Part shown: piece after piece, positions 1 through 9,048 of the stretch
How positions within the stretch are numbered: position 1 is the first letter of the stretch
How the letters are laid out: every line of letters starts with the position of its first letter
Source of the DNA: Chloroflexota bacterium
GTDB taxonomy: Bacteria; Chloroflexota; UBA11872; UBA12225
DNA length: 64,000 nucleotides
Direction of reading: 5' to 3'
NCBI GenBank assembly: GCA_030447525.1
Contig: JAUJOR010000001.1
Location: forward strand, 549,466-613,465
Translations under genes and position numbers: made by a program
The notes under the pieces: model-generated
The model's database searches: none
Told to the model about the DNA's origin: nothing
Seen by the model: only the letters and a program-made list of their open reading frames with translations

Positions 1-1196
1 TTGTCGAACATCTTCTTGTCCAGCTCGGGCTGGCCGGTCATGTAGGGGAGATAATGGCCCCCCAGGGCCTTGACGCGGGAGACCTCACCCTCCCAGCCAA
101 CCGTCCACCCCTCCTCTGTGACCAACCACTTCATCAGCTCCCAGGCGGCGTCTGCCCCCTTGGTCTCGCGACTCATGACGTAGGCCGCCCCGCCGGACCA
201 GGTGAGCGTCTTGTCGCCGGCCTTCCTGACGGGGGGCGGCGTCGCCCCGAACCTCATCTCCGGCCGGTAGCGGGCCACGACGGCGGGGAAGTTATTGGTC
301 TGGTAGTGCATCGCCACCTGCCCCATGAGAAAGGCGTTCTGGGCGTTGTTCCCCCATGTGGCCCGAAAGTCTGCCAGCGTGCTCCATACTCCCACGTCCT
401 TCATCAAGTCCGCCATCCACTGCAACGCCTCCTGGTTGGGGGCAGTCGGTAGGGTCGCTCGCTTCCCGTCCGGCGTCTGGAAGCCGCCCCCGTTCTGCCA
501 GGCGAAGAGGTGGAGGTGGGACTGCCCTTCCTCGGTGTGGAACCCCACCCGCTCAAAGCCGCTGACGCCCCCGCGCTTGGTCAGCCGGATGGCGAACTGG
601 CGTAGCTCGTCCCACGTCGTGGGGGGCTTCTCCGGATCGAGCCCCACATCCTGAAAGGCATCCTTGTTCCAGAAGAGCATCCGGTTGTCCGTGCTGCGCG
701 GCAGGCCGTACGGCTTCTTGTCCAGGCCCATCGCCTCATCCATCACGGCCGGCGCAAACCTCCTGGTGTCGAACTTGTCACGCTTGATCAGGTCGTCCAG
801 CGATCTGAAGACACCGCGGTTGGCGTAGGTTGCTACCTGGAAGCGATCAAAGTCCACGGCATCGGGAGCGCTCCCGGCGGCGACGGCGCTGATGAGCTTC
901 TGCAGTCCCTCGGCACCCTGGCCGGTGGCCTGGCTGGCGCCGTAGTTCACCTTGAGGTTGGGGTACCGGGCGTTCCAGGCGTTGATCTGGTCCTTACGGA
1001 GATCGTCCGTCAGGCTACCCCAGAACTCCAGCGTTACCGGCTTCCAGTCTTTGAGCGGCTGGCTCTCGCCACCCTGTGCCGGCCCCGCCCCCGGTGCTCC
1101 GCAGGCGGCCAGCCCCACCCCTGCCAAAGCGACTGATCCACCGGTCAGAATCGTGCGTCGCGTCGCCCCCCTGCCCGGCCGTTCAGCGTTGGTCAT
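1..1196 (-). CDS. ABC transporter sugar-binding lipoprotein (3' end beyond window)
   Basis: Extracellular solute-binding protein of the sugar (family 1) type; it would capture a saccharide outside the membrane for an ABC importer. The frame stays open from ATG 1196 to the window edge (about 398 codons), so the C-terminus is missing. The start is preceded by GGGAGAAAGCA. The N-terminus carries a twin-arginine motif (R13-R14) followed by a hydrophobic stretch and a lipobox L-A-A-C (C32), so it is probably Tat-exported and lipid-anchored. The last visible residues (TGQPELDKK) match the C-terminal part of the binding protein at 61220-62659 (SGQPEMDKK), making the two paralogues; roughly 85 residues should lie outside. 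No permease gene is seen nearby. The sugar is unknown. Confidence 0.9.
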   Translation of the reverse strand, partial: MTNAERPGRGATRRTILTGGSVALAGVGLAACGAPGAGPAQGGESQPLKDWKPVTLEFWGSLTDDLRKDQINAWNARYPNLKVNYGASQATGQGAEGLQKLISAVAAGSAPDAVDFDRFQVATYANRGVFRSLDDLIKRDKFDTRRFAPAVMDEAMGLDKKPYGLPRSTDNRMLFWNKDAFQDVGLDPEKPPTTWDELRQFAIRLTKRGGVSGFERVGFHTEEGQSHLHLFAWQNGGGFQTPDGKRATLPTAPNQEALQWMADLMKDVGVWSTLADFRATWGNNAQNAFLMGQVAMHYQTNNFPAVVARYRPEMRFGATPPPVRKAGDKTLTWSGGAAYVMSRETKGADAAWELMKWLVTEEGWTVGWEGEVSRVKALGGHYLPYMTGQPELDKKMFD

Positions 1197-1313
1197 TGCT
1201 TTCTCCCACCGTGATCTGGACGCCCGCAGCCGGGCCGCCGGCGATCCCGGAGCGGCTGTGCCGCCCCTGGGGGGACTCTCGCCGGCCGGCGTGAACGGGA
1301 GATTAATGGGGAG

Positions 1314-2600
1314 TTAAGCGAGGCGCAGGCGGGCTTGCAGGGCCGCCTCGTCGGCCTGCGGGCCGATCAGGGCCAGGTTCAGCCAGTGGGGGGTGAAGAC
1401 CCGCCGGGCAACCTTTAGGACGTCCTCGGCTGTGACCGCCTCGATGCGCTCCATGACCTCGTCTGGGGAGAGGAGCTCCGGGGTGAGTAGCTCCTGTGTG
1501 GCGTACCAGCTGGCCACGCTGGCGCTGTCCTCCAGCCCCAGGACGGTGCGCCCTTTGACGTACTCCTTGACCTTGCGTAGCTCCGTCTCAGAGACCGGCG
1601 TCTGGCGCAGCTTGTCCACCTGGACGAGGAGGGCGTCCAGGGCCGGGAGCATCTGCTCCGGCTCGACCCCGGCGGTCACCACGAGGGCCCCGGTATCGAA
1701 AAAGGCGTTGACGTAGGACTGCACGTCGTACGCCAGCCCCAGGCGCTCGCGGACTTCCAGGAACAGCCGGGAGCTCATCCCGTCGCCCAGCACGGCGTTG
1801 GCCAGGCGCAGGGCATAGCGGTCGGGATCGACGCGCGACAGGGCCGGGCCACCGAGGCAGAGGTAGGCCTGCTCGGTGTCGCGCACCTGTGCGGCCAGGC
1901 GGGGCTGGCCGTTGGCCACCCGAGCCGGAAGCCAGGGAGGGGGTGGGGCGCCGGCCTGGGGAAAGAGGACCTCGGCCTGCTCCGCGACACGCTGCGGGTC
2001 GGCGTCGCCGGCCACCATCAAGACGGTGTTGGCCGGGCCATAGCCCCGCCGGACGTAGTCCAAGAGGGAGTCCCGCGTCTGGGCGTGGACTGTGGCCGGC
2101 GTCCCGGCGATCTCCCATCCCAGGGGCTGCTCCGGCCACAGGAGCTCGGCGAGCATCTGATGCACCCACTCGCCCGGGGCGTCTTGCGCCAGCCCAAGCT
2201 CCTCGAGTACCACGCGCTTCTCTTTCTCCAGCTCCGCGGCCTCGAAGATGGGGGCCTGTACCATGTCCGCCAGGAGGTCCAGGGCCATCTCGGCGTGGCG
2301 GCTGGCCACCTTGGCGTAGTAGACCGTCAGCTCCTTGTCCGTGGCGGCGTTGAGGATCCCGCCGACGCCCTCAATGCTCTCGGAGATGCGCTGGGCGCTG
2401 GCGTAGCGCCGCGAGCCCTTGAAGAGCATGTGCTCGACCAGATGGGCAATGCCCTGCTCAGGGGGCGCTTCGTAGCGAGAGCCGGTGCCGAAGAACAGGG
2501 CGACGGTGACCGATCGAGTGTGGGGCATTGGCGCTACGAGCACGCGCAGCCCGCCCGGTAGGACGTATCGCTGGCAGTGCTGGCTCACGGCGGCCCCCAT
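1314..2600 (-). CDS. M16 family zinc peptidase (insulinase/processing-protease type)
   Basis: Zinc endopeptidase of the M16B type, about 428 residues, the usual size for the bacterial single-unit enzymes. The inverted zinc motif HLVEH lies about 53 residues from the chosen start, in the context GIAHLVEHMLFKGS, and the distal acidic region (EKEKRVVLEELGLAQD) follows at the expected distance. The inactive C-terminal M16 half is also recognisable. The frame extends upstream to 2678, but ATG 2600 (MGAAVSQHCQRY) fits the family start better; the extra N-terminus is R/P-rich and reads as non-coding. No signal peptide, so probably cytoplasmic. It is transcribed away from the MBL-fold gene at 2734. 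Confidence 0.9.
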   Translation of the reverse strand: MGAAVSQHCQRYVLPGGLRVLVAPMPHTRSVTVALFFGTGSRYEAPPEQGIAHLVEHMLFKGSRRYASAQRISESIEGVGGILNAATDKELTVYYAKVASRHAEMALDLLADMVQAPIFEAAELEKEKRVVLEELGLAQDAPGEWVHQMLAELLWPEQPLGWEIAGTPATVHAQTRDSLLDYVRRGYGPANTVLMVAGDADPQRVAEQAEVLFPQAGAPPPPWLPARVANGQPRLAAQVRDTEQAYLCLGGPALSRVDPDRYALRLANAVLGDGMSSRLFLEVRERLGLAYDVQSYVNAFFDTGALVVTAGVEPEQMLPALDALLVQVDKLRQTPVSETELRKVKEYVKGRTVLGLEDSASVASWYATQELLTPELLSPDEVMERIEAVTAEDVLKVARRVFTPHWLNLALIGPQADEAALQARLRLA

Positions 2601-2720
2601 GGCGGCCGTGGTGCGACCGCGAGCTGCGGGGAGGGGCCGATCTGGCCGCCGAGGACGCGTGCCGCCCGGTTGCATCAACTCGGGAGATTATACGCGCCTG
2701 GATGGCGTCGAATGGGGTGG

Positions 2721-2733
2721 TATCCTGCCGGCC
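2721..2733 (+). promoter_or_regulatory. -10 box placing transcription at the start codon of the MBL gene
   Basis: TATCCT at 2721-2726 is followed by 7 nt and then ATG 2734. No Shine-Dalgarno sequence is present, so a leaderless mRNA is inferred. Confidence 0.45.
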
Positions 2734-3795
2734 ATGACCAGCCGGCCTTCACCGCCACCGGCGCGCCATCCCGGTACGCCAGCCCCCCCGCCCCCTACCG
2801 CCGAAGAGGTGCTCCCCCGCGTCTACCGCGTCGCCTGTCCCTTTGGCGACGGGGGGATCGTGCACGTCTACTACCTGGATGCCCCCGAGCCGGCGCTGAT
2901 CGACACCGGCGTGGCGCAGTCGCCCGGGGAGGTGATCGGCCCCGCCCTGGCCGGCGCCGGATTCGCCCTCGGCGACGTGCGCCACATCTTGAACACCCAT
3001 GGCCACTGGGACCACATGGGCGGGAACGAGGCGGTGCGGGCTCTCGCCCGCGGGACGCGTACCTACGTCAACGCCGAAGACGCCTACCTCCTGCACGACG
3101 TCGAACGTCACGTCCATGGATATGTCACCTATCCGCAGCGCCTTCTGGGAGACGCGGCGGGGCTGGAGGCGATGGCAGTCACCCTACGGCGCTCCATCGG
3201 CACGCCCACGCCCATGGACGTCCCCGTGGAGGACGGGGCCACCTACCGGCTCGGCGGAGGGGTGCGCCTGCGGGCGATCCATACGCCGGGTCATTCCCGG
3301 GGCTCCACGAGCTACCTCATGGAGGTCGAGGTCGGCGCCCCCACCGGGGCCAACGCCGGCGGGGTCCTGTTCACCGGCGATGGCGTGCAGGGCCTCGGCT
3401 CGCGCCCTGGCCAGCTCCCGCTCGTCTTCGACGACTCCCAGGCCTATCGCGCCACCCTGGTCAAGCTCTCCGAGGTGGCCTTCCAGGCCCTGTGCCTGGG
3501 ACATTCCTTTTGTGGCCTGAGCCCGGCGTCCGGGCGCGACCCGGTGCGTCGCGGAGGGGCCGCCCGCACATTCCTCCAAGAGAGCGGCGAGGGGGCCAAG
3601 GCGGTCGAGGAGGCCATGCGCAGCGTCCTCAACACCGAAGGGAACACCGGTTTTCTCCCCACGGCGCGTGCCACCCTGGGGCGCCTGGCCGAGCCGCTGG
3701 CCCTGGAGCTGGACGACGGCGGGCTGAGCGCCCGATCCCTGGCCACCCTGCACGCCTTTTACCGCGAGCTGACCGGCGCACCACTGCCGGTCTGA
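2734..3795 (+). CDS. metallo-beta-lactamase-fold hydrolase
   Basis: MBL-fold metal-dependent hydrolase, 353 residues. The metal-binding motif H89-x-H91-x-D93-H94 (NTHGHWDHMGG) is intact. Further metal ligands are seen in IHTPGHSRGS and the Asp of FTGDGVQG. The C-terminal half resembles glyoxalase-II-like or lactonase-like relatives, but no substrate can be assigned. The frame is open upstream to 2485, inside the divergent M16 gene; ATG 2734 is chosen because homology begins after it and a -10-like TATCCT sits 7 nt ahead. Likely a monocistronic cytoplasmic enzyme, convergent with the M20 gene. Confidence 0.85.
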   Translation: MTSRPSPPPARHPGTPAPPPPTAEEVLPRVYRVACPFGDGGIVHVYYLDAPEPALIDTGVAQSPGEVIGPALAGAGFALGDVRHILNTHGHWDHMGGNEAVRALARGTRTYVNAEDAYLLHDVERHVHGYVTYPQRLLGDAAGLEAMAVTLRRSIGTPTPMDVPVEDGATYRLGGGVRLRAIHTPGHSRGSTSYLMEVEVGAPTGANAGGVLFTGDGVQGLGSRPGQLPLVFDDSQAYRATLVKLSEVAFQALCLGHSFCGLSPASGRDPVRRGGAARTFLQESGEGAKAVEEAMRSVLNTEGNTGFLPTARATLGRLAEPLALELDDGGLSARSLATLHAFYRELTGAPLPV

Positions 3796-3874
3796 CCTGT
3801 TCCTGGCCGGCCGGGGGTCAGGCGGGGGGGCACGAAATCTCCCTACAGGACTACCCCACGAGACCACGCCGCAG

Positions 3875-3916
3875 GACGGCTATCCCAAGACGACTATCCT
3901 AAGACGACTATCCATT
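3875..3916. repeat. three tandem 14-bp repeats
   Basis: Three adjacent 14-bp units share the core GACGRCTATCC. They lie between the convergent MBL and M20 genes and overlap the M20 stop codon. Confidence 0.7.
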
Positions 3917-5086
3917 GAGGAAGGTCAGGGTGGCCCGCACGAGCACCTCAACGCCGATGGGCAGGGCCGCCTCGTCGAAGTCGAAGCGAGGGGAGTGGTG
4001 AGGGGCGTCGAGGCCCAGCTCCGCGTTGGCGCTCCCCAGGCGGGCATAGCAGCCCGGGACGGCGGCGCAGAAGTACGCCATATCGTCCCCGCCCAGGCTG
4101 GGCTCGTGCCCGACCAGTCCGGCCTCGCCGACCACCTCGGCGGCCGCCTGGGCCACCAGGGTAGTGATGCGCGGGTTGTTCACCGTTGGGGGATAGCCTT
4201 CGTCCCACCGGACGGTGGCCCCGGCGCGCATGGCCCCGGCGACACCCCCGACCATCTCTTCGACCCGCTGCTTGAGGTGTCTTCGTAGCTCCGGGTCGTA
4301 GGTGCGTAGGGTACCGCGCATCTCCACGCGATCGGCGATGACGTTGGCCGCCGTCCCGCCGTGGATCGCCCCTACCGTCAAGACCGCCGGCTGGGCGGGG
4401 GAGCGTTCCCGAGTCATCAGCGTCTGCAAGGCGCTGCCAATCTGGAAGCTGACGGCCACCGGGTCGACGGAGAGGTGCGGCCGGGCGGCGTGCCCCCCTC
4501 TGCCGGTGACGGTAAGGACGAAGCTGTCGGTAGCCGCCGTGACCGGCCCCGGCATGGCGGCGATCTGCCCCACCGGGAGGGTGTTGGCCAGGTGGAGACC
4601 GATGGCCGCGTCCACGCGTGGGTCGGCCAGCGCCCCATCCTGGATCATCAGGGCAGCGCCCCCCGTCGTCTCTTCGGCCGGCTGGAAGGCGAAGACGACG
4701 TTCCCGGAGAAGGTCTGGCGCCGGCGGGCCAGGACGCGCGCCGAGGTGGCCGCCATGGCCATGTGGCCATCGTGCCCGCAGGCGTGCATCTTGCCCAGGG
4801 CGAGGGAGCCATATGGCCGGCCGGCCGCCTCCTCCACGGGGAGGGCGTCCATGTCTGCTCGGATAAGCATCGTCCGGCCCGGCCGGGCCCCGCTCAGGAC
4901 GCCGAGCAGGCCGGTGGTAGCCAGCCCGGTGCGCACCTCCAGCCCTGCTTCGCCCAACACACCGGCGAGGCGGCGGGAAGTCTCGCGCTCCTCGAAGGCC
5001 AGCTCGGGGTAGCGGTGGAGCTCCCGCCTGAGCTGGACAACGAACTCGCGGTCGGCGGCTTCCAACACGGGGTGGAGGACGTTCAT
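3908..5086 (-). CDS. M20 family amidohydrolase (N-acyl amino acid/hippurate hydrolase type)
   Basis: Di-metal M20D peptidase/amidohydrolase, 392 residues, the normal family length. It would hydrolyse N-acyl amino acids or related amides in the cytoplasm. Visible signatures are RADMDALPVEE, the metal-binding MHACGHDGHMA, the catalytic-Glu region QPAEETTGGA, and the C-terminal metal ligand in GGDDMAYF. The lid/dimerisation domain (GRGGHAARPHLSVDP) is present. The ATG is followed by NVLHPVLEAADREF, a typical start for the family. It stands alone, convergent with the MBL gene; its last codons fall in the 14-bp repeat array. The exact substrate is not inferable. Confidence 0.92.
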   Translation of the reverse strand: MNVLHPVLEAADREFVVQLRRELHRYPELAFEERETSRRLAGVLGEAGLEVRTGLATTGLLGVLSGARPGRTMLIRADMDALPVEEAAGRPYGSLALGKMHACGHDGHMAMAATSARVLARRRQTFSGNVVFAFQPAEETTGGAALMIQDGALADPRVDAAIGLHLANTLPVGQIAAMPGPVTAATDSFVLTVTGRGGHAARPHLSVDPVAVSFQIGSALQTLMTRERSPAQPAVLTVGAIHGGTAANVIADRVEMRGTLRTYDPELRRHLKQRVEEMVGGVAGAMRAGATVRWDEGYPPTVNNPRITTLVAQAAAEVVGEAGLVGHEPSLGGDDMAYFCAAVPGCYARLGSANAELGLDAPHHSPRFDFDEAALPIGVEVLVRATLTFLNG

Positions 5087-5330
5087 GGGGCCTCGAATCT
5101 AGGGCGGCGGGCAGTACACACCACTCGGGTAGCCAGGGGATTCTACGGCATCCTCCGGCGGGCCACCTCCCGCGCCCTGGCCCAAACTGTCCCGGTCGCG
5201 TATGGGTGGAGCACCGGCGACAGGAACGCTTACCTGGGCGCAGCCAGCCGTTTGACGTCACAGTGGATTCTTGGGCCAAGCCACCTCCCGATGGGGCGTC
5301 GAAAGGCGGGCGCTTCCCTGCTGGCCAGGG
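5087..5330. other. intergenic, no gene seen
   Basis: Together with the following repeat this makes about 460 bp between the divergent M20 and GHL6-like genes. Open frames here are shadows of the M20 gene or of the repeat. It presumably holds the promoter of the M20 gene. Confidence 0.6.
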
Positions 5331-5489
5331 TCTTTTCATCGGGGGTGGGCGGTGGGTCCGGGTCAGCCCAAGCGCAGCGAGGGATCAGCGAGTCGACCCA
5401 CCGTCCCTCGACCGGCGACCCGGATGCCTCGCCGGGCTCGGCATGACCGCGCCGCGGGCGGTGCCGCAGGAGCGGCTCTGATGAAAAGG
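5331..5489. repeat. MITE-like dispersed repeat, copy 1 (159 bp)
   Basis: Bounded by an inverted repeat CTTTTCATC ... GATGAAAAG. A reverse-oriented copy of the same length lies at 40708-40866; about four fifths of positions agree by eye. The internal stretch CATGACCGCGCCGCGGGCGGTGC is nearly identical in both copies and itself close to palindromic. It carries no ORF of its own. Confidence 0.75.
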
Positions 5490-5533
5490 CCGTACTCCTG
5501 GCTACGTCTCCGTGGTGGACCCGCTGGTCGTGC

Positions 5534-5547
5534 TACGATGCGGCGTC
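5534..5547 (+). promoter_or_regulatory. -10 box for a leaderless start
   Basis: TACGAT at 5534-5539 lies 8 nt before ATG 5548, with no Shine-Dalgarno sequence. Confidence 0.4.
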
Positions 5548-7575
5548 ATGGAAGAGTTGATGTTCCGCCAGGTGCACCTGGATTTTCATACCAGCGGGGA
5601 AATCCCTGGAGTTGGCCAGGACTTTGACGCCGACGCCTTTGTGGGTCTGCTGCGCGAGGCGCGGGTCAACTCCGTCACCTGCTTTGCCAAGTGCCATCAT
5701 GGCTTCAGCTACTACCCCACCAACGTGGGGGTGCCCCATCCGCACCTCCAGCGCGACCTCCTTGGAGAGCAGGTGGAGGCCTGCCACCGCGCCGGGATCC
5801 GTGTCCCGGCGTACATCACCGTCGTCTGGGACGAGTACGCCGCGGCCACGCACCAGGAGTATCTGCAGATCGACCGGCAGGGGCGCGAGGTGGGGCGCGG
5901 GCCCCTTGACGTCTATGGCTGGCGCTGGCTGTGCATGAACACGGCCTACGTCGACTACGTCGCCGCCCAGACGGAGGAGGTGCTACGCCGGTATGACGTC
6001 GACGGCATCTTTTTCGACATCGTCAAGCAGACCGCCCCCGGGTGCGTCTGCGATGCCTGCCGCAAGCGCCTGCACGATCGTGGCCTCGACTTGACGGACG
6101 ATGGCACGCTGCAGGCCCAGAGTCTGGAGATCGCCCGCGAGTTCATGCACCGCATGACTTCCCTGGTACATCACATCCGCCCCGGCGCCAGCGTGTTCTA
6201 CAACAGCCGCTTGCGCCTGGACGCCGACGGGCAACGTGGCGTGCGCCACGAGCTGCCGTATTACACCCACGTGGAGATCGAGAGTCTCCCCTCCGGCGCC
6301 TGGGGCTACAATCACTATCCCCTGTTCGCCCGGCACTTCCAGACCTTGAACAAGGACTTGATGGGCATGACCGCCCGCTTCCACAAGGGGTGGGCCGACT
6401 TCGGCGGTCTGAAGAACCGGGCGGCGCTGGAGTACGAGTGCTTCGCCATGCTGGCCAGTGGCGCCAAGTGCTCCATCGGCGATCAGATGCACCCCCGGGG
6501 ACGCCTGGAACGGGCCGCCTACGATCGGATCGGGGACGTCTACCGCAGCGTCGAGGCCAAAGAGCCGTGGTGTCGCGGAGTGCGATCGGTAGCCGAGATT
6601 GGCGTCTTGCTGGCCAGCGGCCAGCCCGCGGTCGACCCACGCGCCGCCCAGGACTCGGACGAAGGTGCCTTGCGCATCCTGCTGGAGAGCGGCTACACGT
6701 TCCACTTTCTGGATGCCGAGGCCGACCTGAGCGAGTACCCCCTCTTGCTCCTCCCGGACTGCATCCGCGTGGGCCCCTTTCTGGCCCAGAAGCTCCGCGA
6801 CTACCTGGCCCAGGGGGGGCGGCTCGTCCTGACCGGAGAGTCCGGGCTCGACACTGGACGCAGCGCCTTTCCCCTGCGCGAGCTGGGCCTGAATAGCCTG
6901 GGGGAGTCTCCATGGAACACACCGTACCTCCGAGTGGAGGGGGCCGGCCCGCTGGCTCGGGACGTTGAGCCGCTGGATCACGTCCTCTATGAGCGGGGCT
7001 GGGCCGTGCAGCCTGTGGCCGAAGCCGAGTGGCTGGCCAGGGTGGTGGTGCCGTACTTCAACCGCGATCACGTCCATTTCATGTCCCACGCCCAGACGCC
7101 TCCCTCCATCTCCCCCGAGGCGCCCCTTCCGCCTGATGCCCCGGCGGCGGCCGTGCGCCACGGCAACACCGTGTACCTGGCCTTTCCTTTCTGCCGGGCC
7201 TATCGCCGCCATGGCAACCGGGTGTACAAGACCCTGGTGCGCAACGCCATCGACCTCCTGCTCCCCGACCGCATGGTCACGGCCAGCCTCCCCTCTTCGG
7301 GGCAGGTGACGGTGCTGCGCCAGGCGGAGGCGAGCGACCGGCTCGTCGTGCACCTGCTGTACTACCCCGCGGAGCGGCGTACGCCACAGATCGACGTCAT
7401 CGAGGATGTCGTCCCGCTGCAGGAGGTATCGCTCACCCTGCGCCCCGGCTTCCGCCCCTCCCGGATGTACGAGGCCCCCACGGAGTCACCTCTGCCGTTC
7501 AACTGGGATGGGCACGCTGCGCGCCTGACGCTCCCGCGGCTGCAGGGCCATGCCATGGTGGTGGTCGAGCCGTGA
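5548..7575 (+). CDS. GHL6-like glycosidase with trimerisation-type domain
   Basis: About 675 residues. The N-terminal part is a TIM barrel of the 'hypothetical glycosyl hydrolase 6' type: FHTSGEIPG, YYPTNVGV and VDGIFFDIVKQ resemble barrel strands of this family. It is followed by a region like the GH42 trimerisation (class I GATase-like) domain, with EIGVLLASG and QGGRLVLTGESG. There is no signal peptide, so an intracellular enzyme acting on imported oligosaccharides is inferred. The frame also opens at GTG 5512, but ATG 5548 sits 8 nt after a TACGAT box. It precedes a Gfo/Idh/MocA oxidoreductase and an aldose epimerase, consistent with sugar catabolism. Catalytic residues and substrate are unassigned. 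Confidence 0.75.
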   Translation: MEELMFRQVHLDFHTSGEIPGVGQDFDADAFVGLLREARVNSVTCFAKCHHGFSYYPTNVGVPHPHLQRDLLGEQVEACHRAGIRVPAYITVVWDEYAAATHQEYLQIDRQGREVGRGPLDVYGWRWLCMNTAYVDYVAAQTEEVLRRYDVDGIFFDIVKQTAPGCVCDACRKRLHDRGLDLTDDGTLQAQSLEIAREFMHRMTSLVHHIRPGASVFYNSRLRLDADGQRGVRHELPYYTHVEIESLPSGAWGYNHYPLFARHFQTLNKDLMGMTARFHKGWADFGGLKNRAALEYECFAMLASGAKCSIGDQMHPRGRLERAAYDRIGDVYRSVEAKEPWCRGVRSVAEIGVLLASGQPAVDPRAAQDSDEGALRILLESGYTFHFLDAEADLSEYPLLLLPDCIRVGPFLAQKLRDYLAQGGRLVLTGESGLDTGRSAFPLRELGLNSLGESPWNTPYLRVEGAGPLARDVEPLDHVLYERGWAVQPVAEAEWLARVVVPYFNRDHVHFMSHAQTPPSISPEAPLPPDAPAAAVRHGNTVYLAFPFCRAYRRHGNRVYKTLVRNAIDLLLPDRMVTASLPSSGQVTVLRQAEASDRLVVHLLYYPAERRTPQIDVIEDVVPLQEVSLTLRPGFRPSRMYEAPTESPLPFNWDGHAARLTLPRLQGHAMVVVEP

Positions 7576-7692
7576 CGGAAGTCCCAGATCTCAAACCGCC
7601 ATCTTTGCAGGCGTCTACTGGGGAGGGGAGCCAGCGGGATGGATGACCGGGTCCCTGATCTCTGAGCTCGGGCTGTAGTACACTCCACCGTC

Positions 7693-8868
7693 GTGACCAG
7701 CGCTCCCCTCGCCTCCCCCCGCCCCCCGCCGCCCATCGGCGTGGGGATCGCCGGCTACGGCCTCGCCGGGCGCGTATTCCACGCCACTTTGGTAGAGCAC
7801 ACGCCCGGTTTGCGCCTGCGGGCGGTCTTCTCGCGCACGGCGGAGCGCCGGGCGCAGGCGGCCCGGGAGCACGGTGGGATCACCCTGCACCATAGCTACG
7901 AGGCCTTGCTGGACGATTCACAAGTAGATCTTGTGGTTGTAGCCACCCCGCACCACACCCATGAGGCGCTGGTCGTCCAGGCGGCGGAGGCCGGCAAGCA
8001 CGTAGTGGTGGACAAGATCATGTGCCTCACCGTGGCCGAGGGGGAGCGCATGATCGAAGCCGCCCGCCGGGCTGGGGTCCTCTTCAGCGTGTTCCAGAAC
8101 CGGCGTTGGGACTCGGACTATTTGACGGTGCGGGCCGTCTTGCAGTCGGGGATGCTGGGGCAGCCGTTCGTCGTCGAGTCCGCCGTGACCAGCTTCGGTC
8201 CCTCACCCGGGTACCGTAATCCCACCAGCGATCGGCCGCGGGGCTGGCGGACGTACGCCGAGTTCGGGGGGGGGCCGATGCGGGACTGGGGGGCGCACCT
8301 CTTCGACCAGGCGGTGCAGCTCGCCGGCCCCTACCCCGTGTCTGTGTACGCCGATCTCCAGTACCGGCGGGATTGGGACGTGGAGACGGCGGGGACGGCC
8401 TGGCTGCGCTATCCGCCCGGTGCGGGGGAGCGTGAGGGGCTGCGGTACAGCATCGAGACGGGGTCGATCTCCGCCCTGCCAAAGCCCCGCTGGCTTATCC
8501 GGGGCTCGGAAGGGGCTTATCTGCAGTACGGCCGAGACGGGCAGGAGGCCGCCCTGCACCGGGGGGAGGTGGGGCCGCGCCTGATGGACGCGGAGCACGC
8601 CCCGCGAGTCGTCCGCTACCTGGAGGGCCAGGTGCGGGACGTTGCAGTGGAGCAAGTGTCGGGCAACTACCTGGCCTACTACGAGAACGTCGCCGCCGCT
8701 GTCCGCGGGGAAGCGGCCCTCGCCGTGGAGCCGGCCGGCGTCCTGGAGTCCATCCGGCTGTTGACGGAGGCGCTCGACTCGGCCGCCTGTGGGGAAGTCA
8801 TCGGTCTCAGACCGCCGGCGGCAGGTCTTGAGACCTCGCAGGTGGCGCTGCCAGGCTCAGACCTGTGA
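7693..8868 (+). CDS. Gfo/Idh/MocA family oxidoreductase
   Basis: NAD(P)-dependent sugar or cyclitol dehydrogenase-like protein, 391 residues. The N-terminal Rossmann motif GIAGYGLAGR is followed by VVVATPHHTHEALVVQAAEAGKHVVVDK, in which the family's EKP motif reads DKI, an unusual substitution. The C-terminal substrate domain contains GGGPMRDWGAHLFDQ. GTG 7693 is used as the start because TACACT (7679-7684) lies 8 nt before it and no ribosome-binding site is visible. Substrate unknown; one of four members of this family in the window. Confidence 0.85.
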   Translation: MTSAPLASPRPPPPIGVGIAGYGLAGRVFHATLVEHTPGLRLRAVFSRTAERRAQAAREHGGITLHHSYEALLDDSQVDLVVVATPHHTHEALVVQAAEAGKHVVVDKIMCLTVAEGERMIEAARRAGVLFSVFQNRRWDSDYLTVRAVLQSGMLGQPFVVESAVTSFGPSPGYRNPTSDRPRGWRTYAEFGGGPMRDWGAHLFDQAVQLAGPYPVSVYADLQYRRDWDVETAGTAWLRYPPGAGEREGLRYSIETGSISALPKPRWLIRGSEGAYLQYGRDGQEAALHRGEVGPRLMDAEHAPRVVRYLEGQVRDVAVEQVSGNYLAYYENVAAAVRGEAALAVEPAGVLESIRLLTEALDSAACGEVIGLRPPAAGLETSQVALPGSDL

Positions 8869-9010
8869 TCGCCGTCCCGAGCCCTCCAGCCGTCCCGGCC
8901 CCGGTGACGTATGGCGCACGCTCTACCATCTGTCCAGCAGCTAAGGCGTTAGCATCCCGGACGGGGGCATCACACCAGGCAGGGGCACCTGCAACGCCAG
9001 GGCGACCTTG

Positions 9011-9026
9011 ACCTGAGACCTGAGAC
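9011..9026. repeat. 7-bp direct repeat before the epimerase gene
   Basis: ACCTGAG is repeated twice in tandem about 25 nt before the next ATG. The 180-bp gap (8869-9048) holds nothing else I can recognise. Confidence 0.4.
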
Positions 9027-9048
9027 GTGGGAGCAAAGGACGTAGACG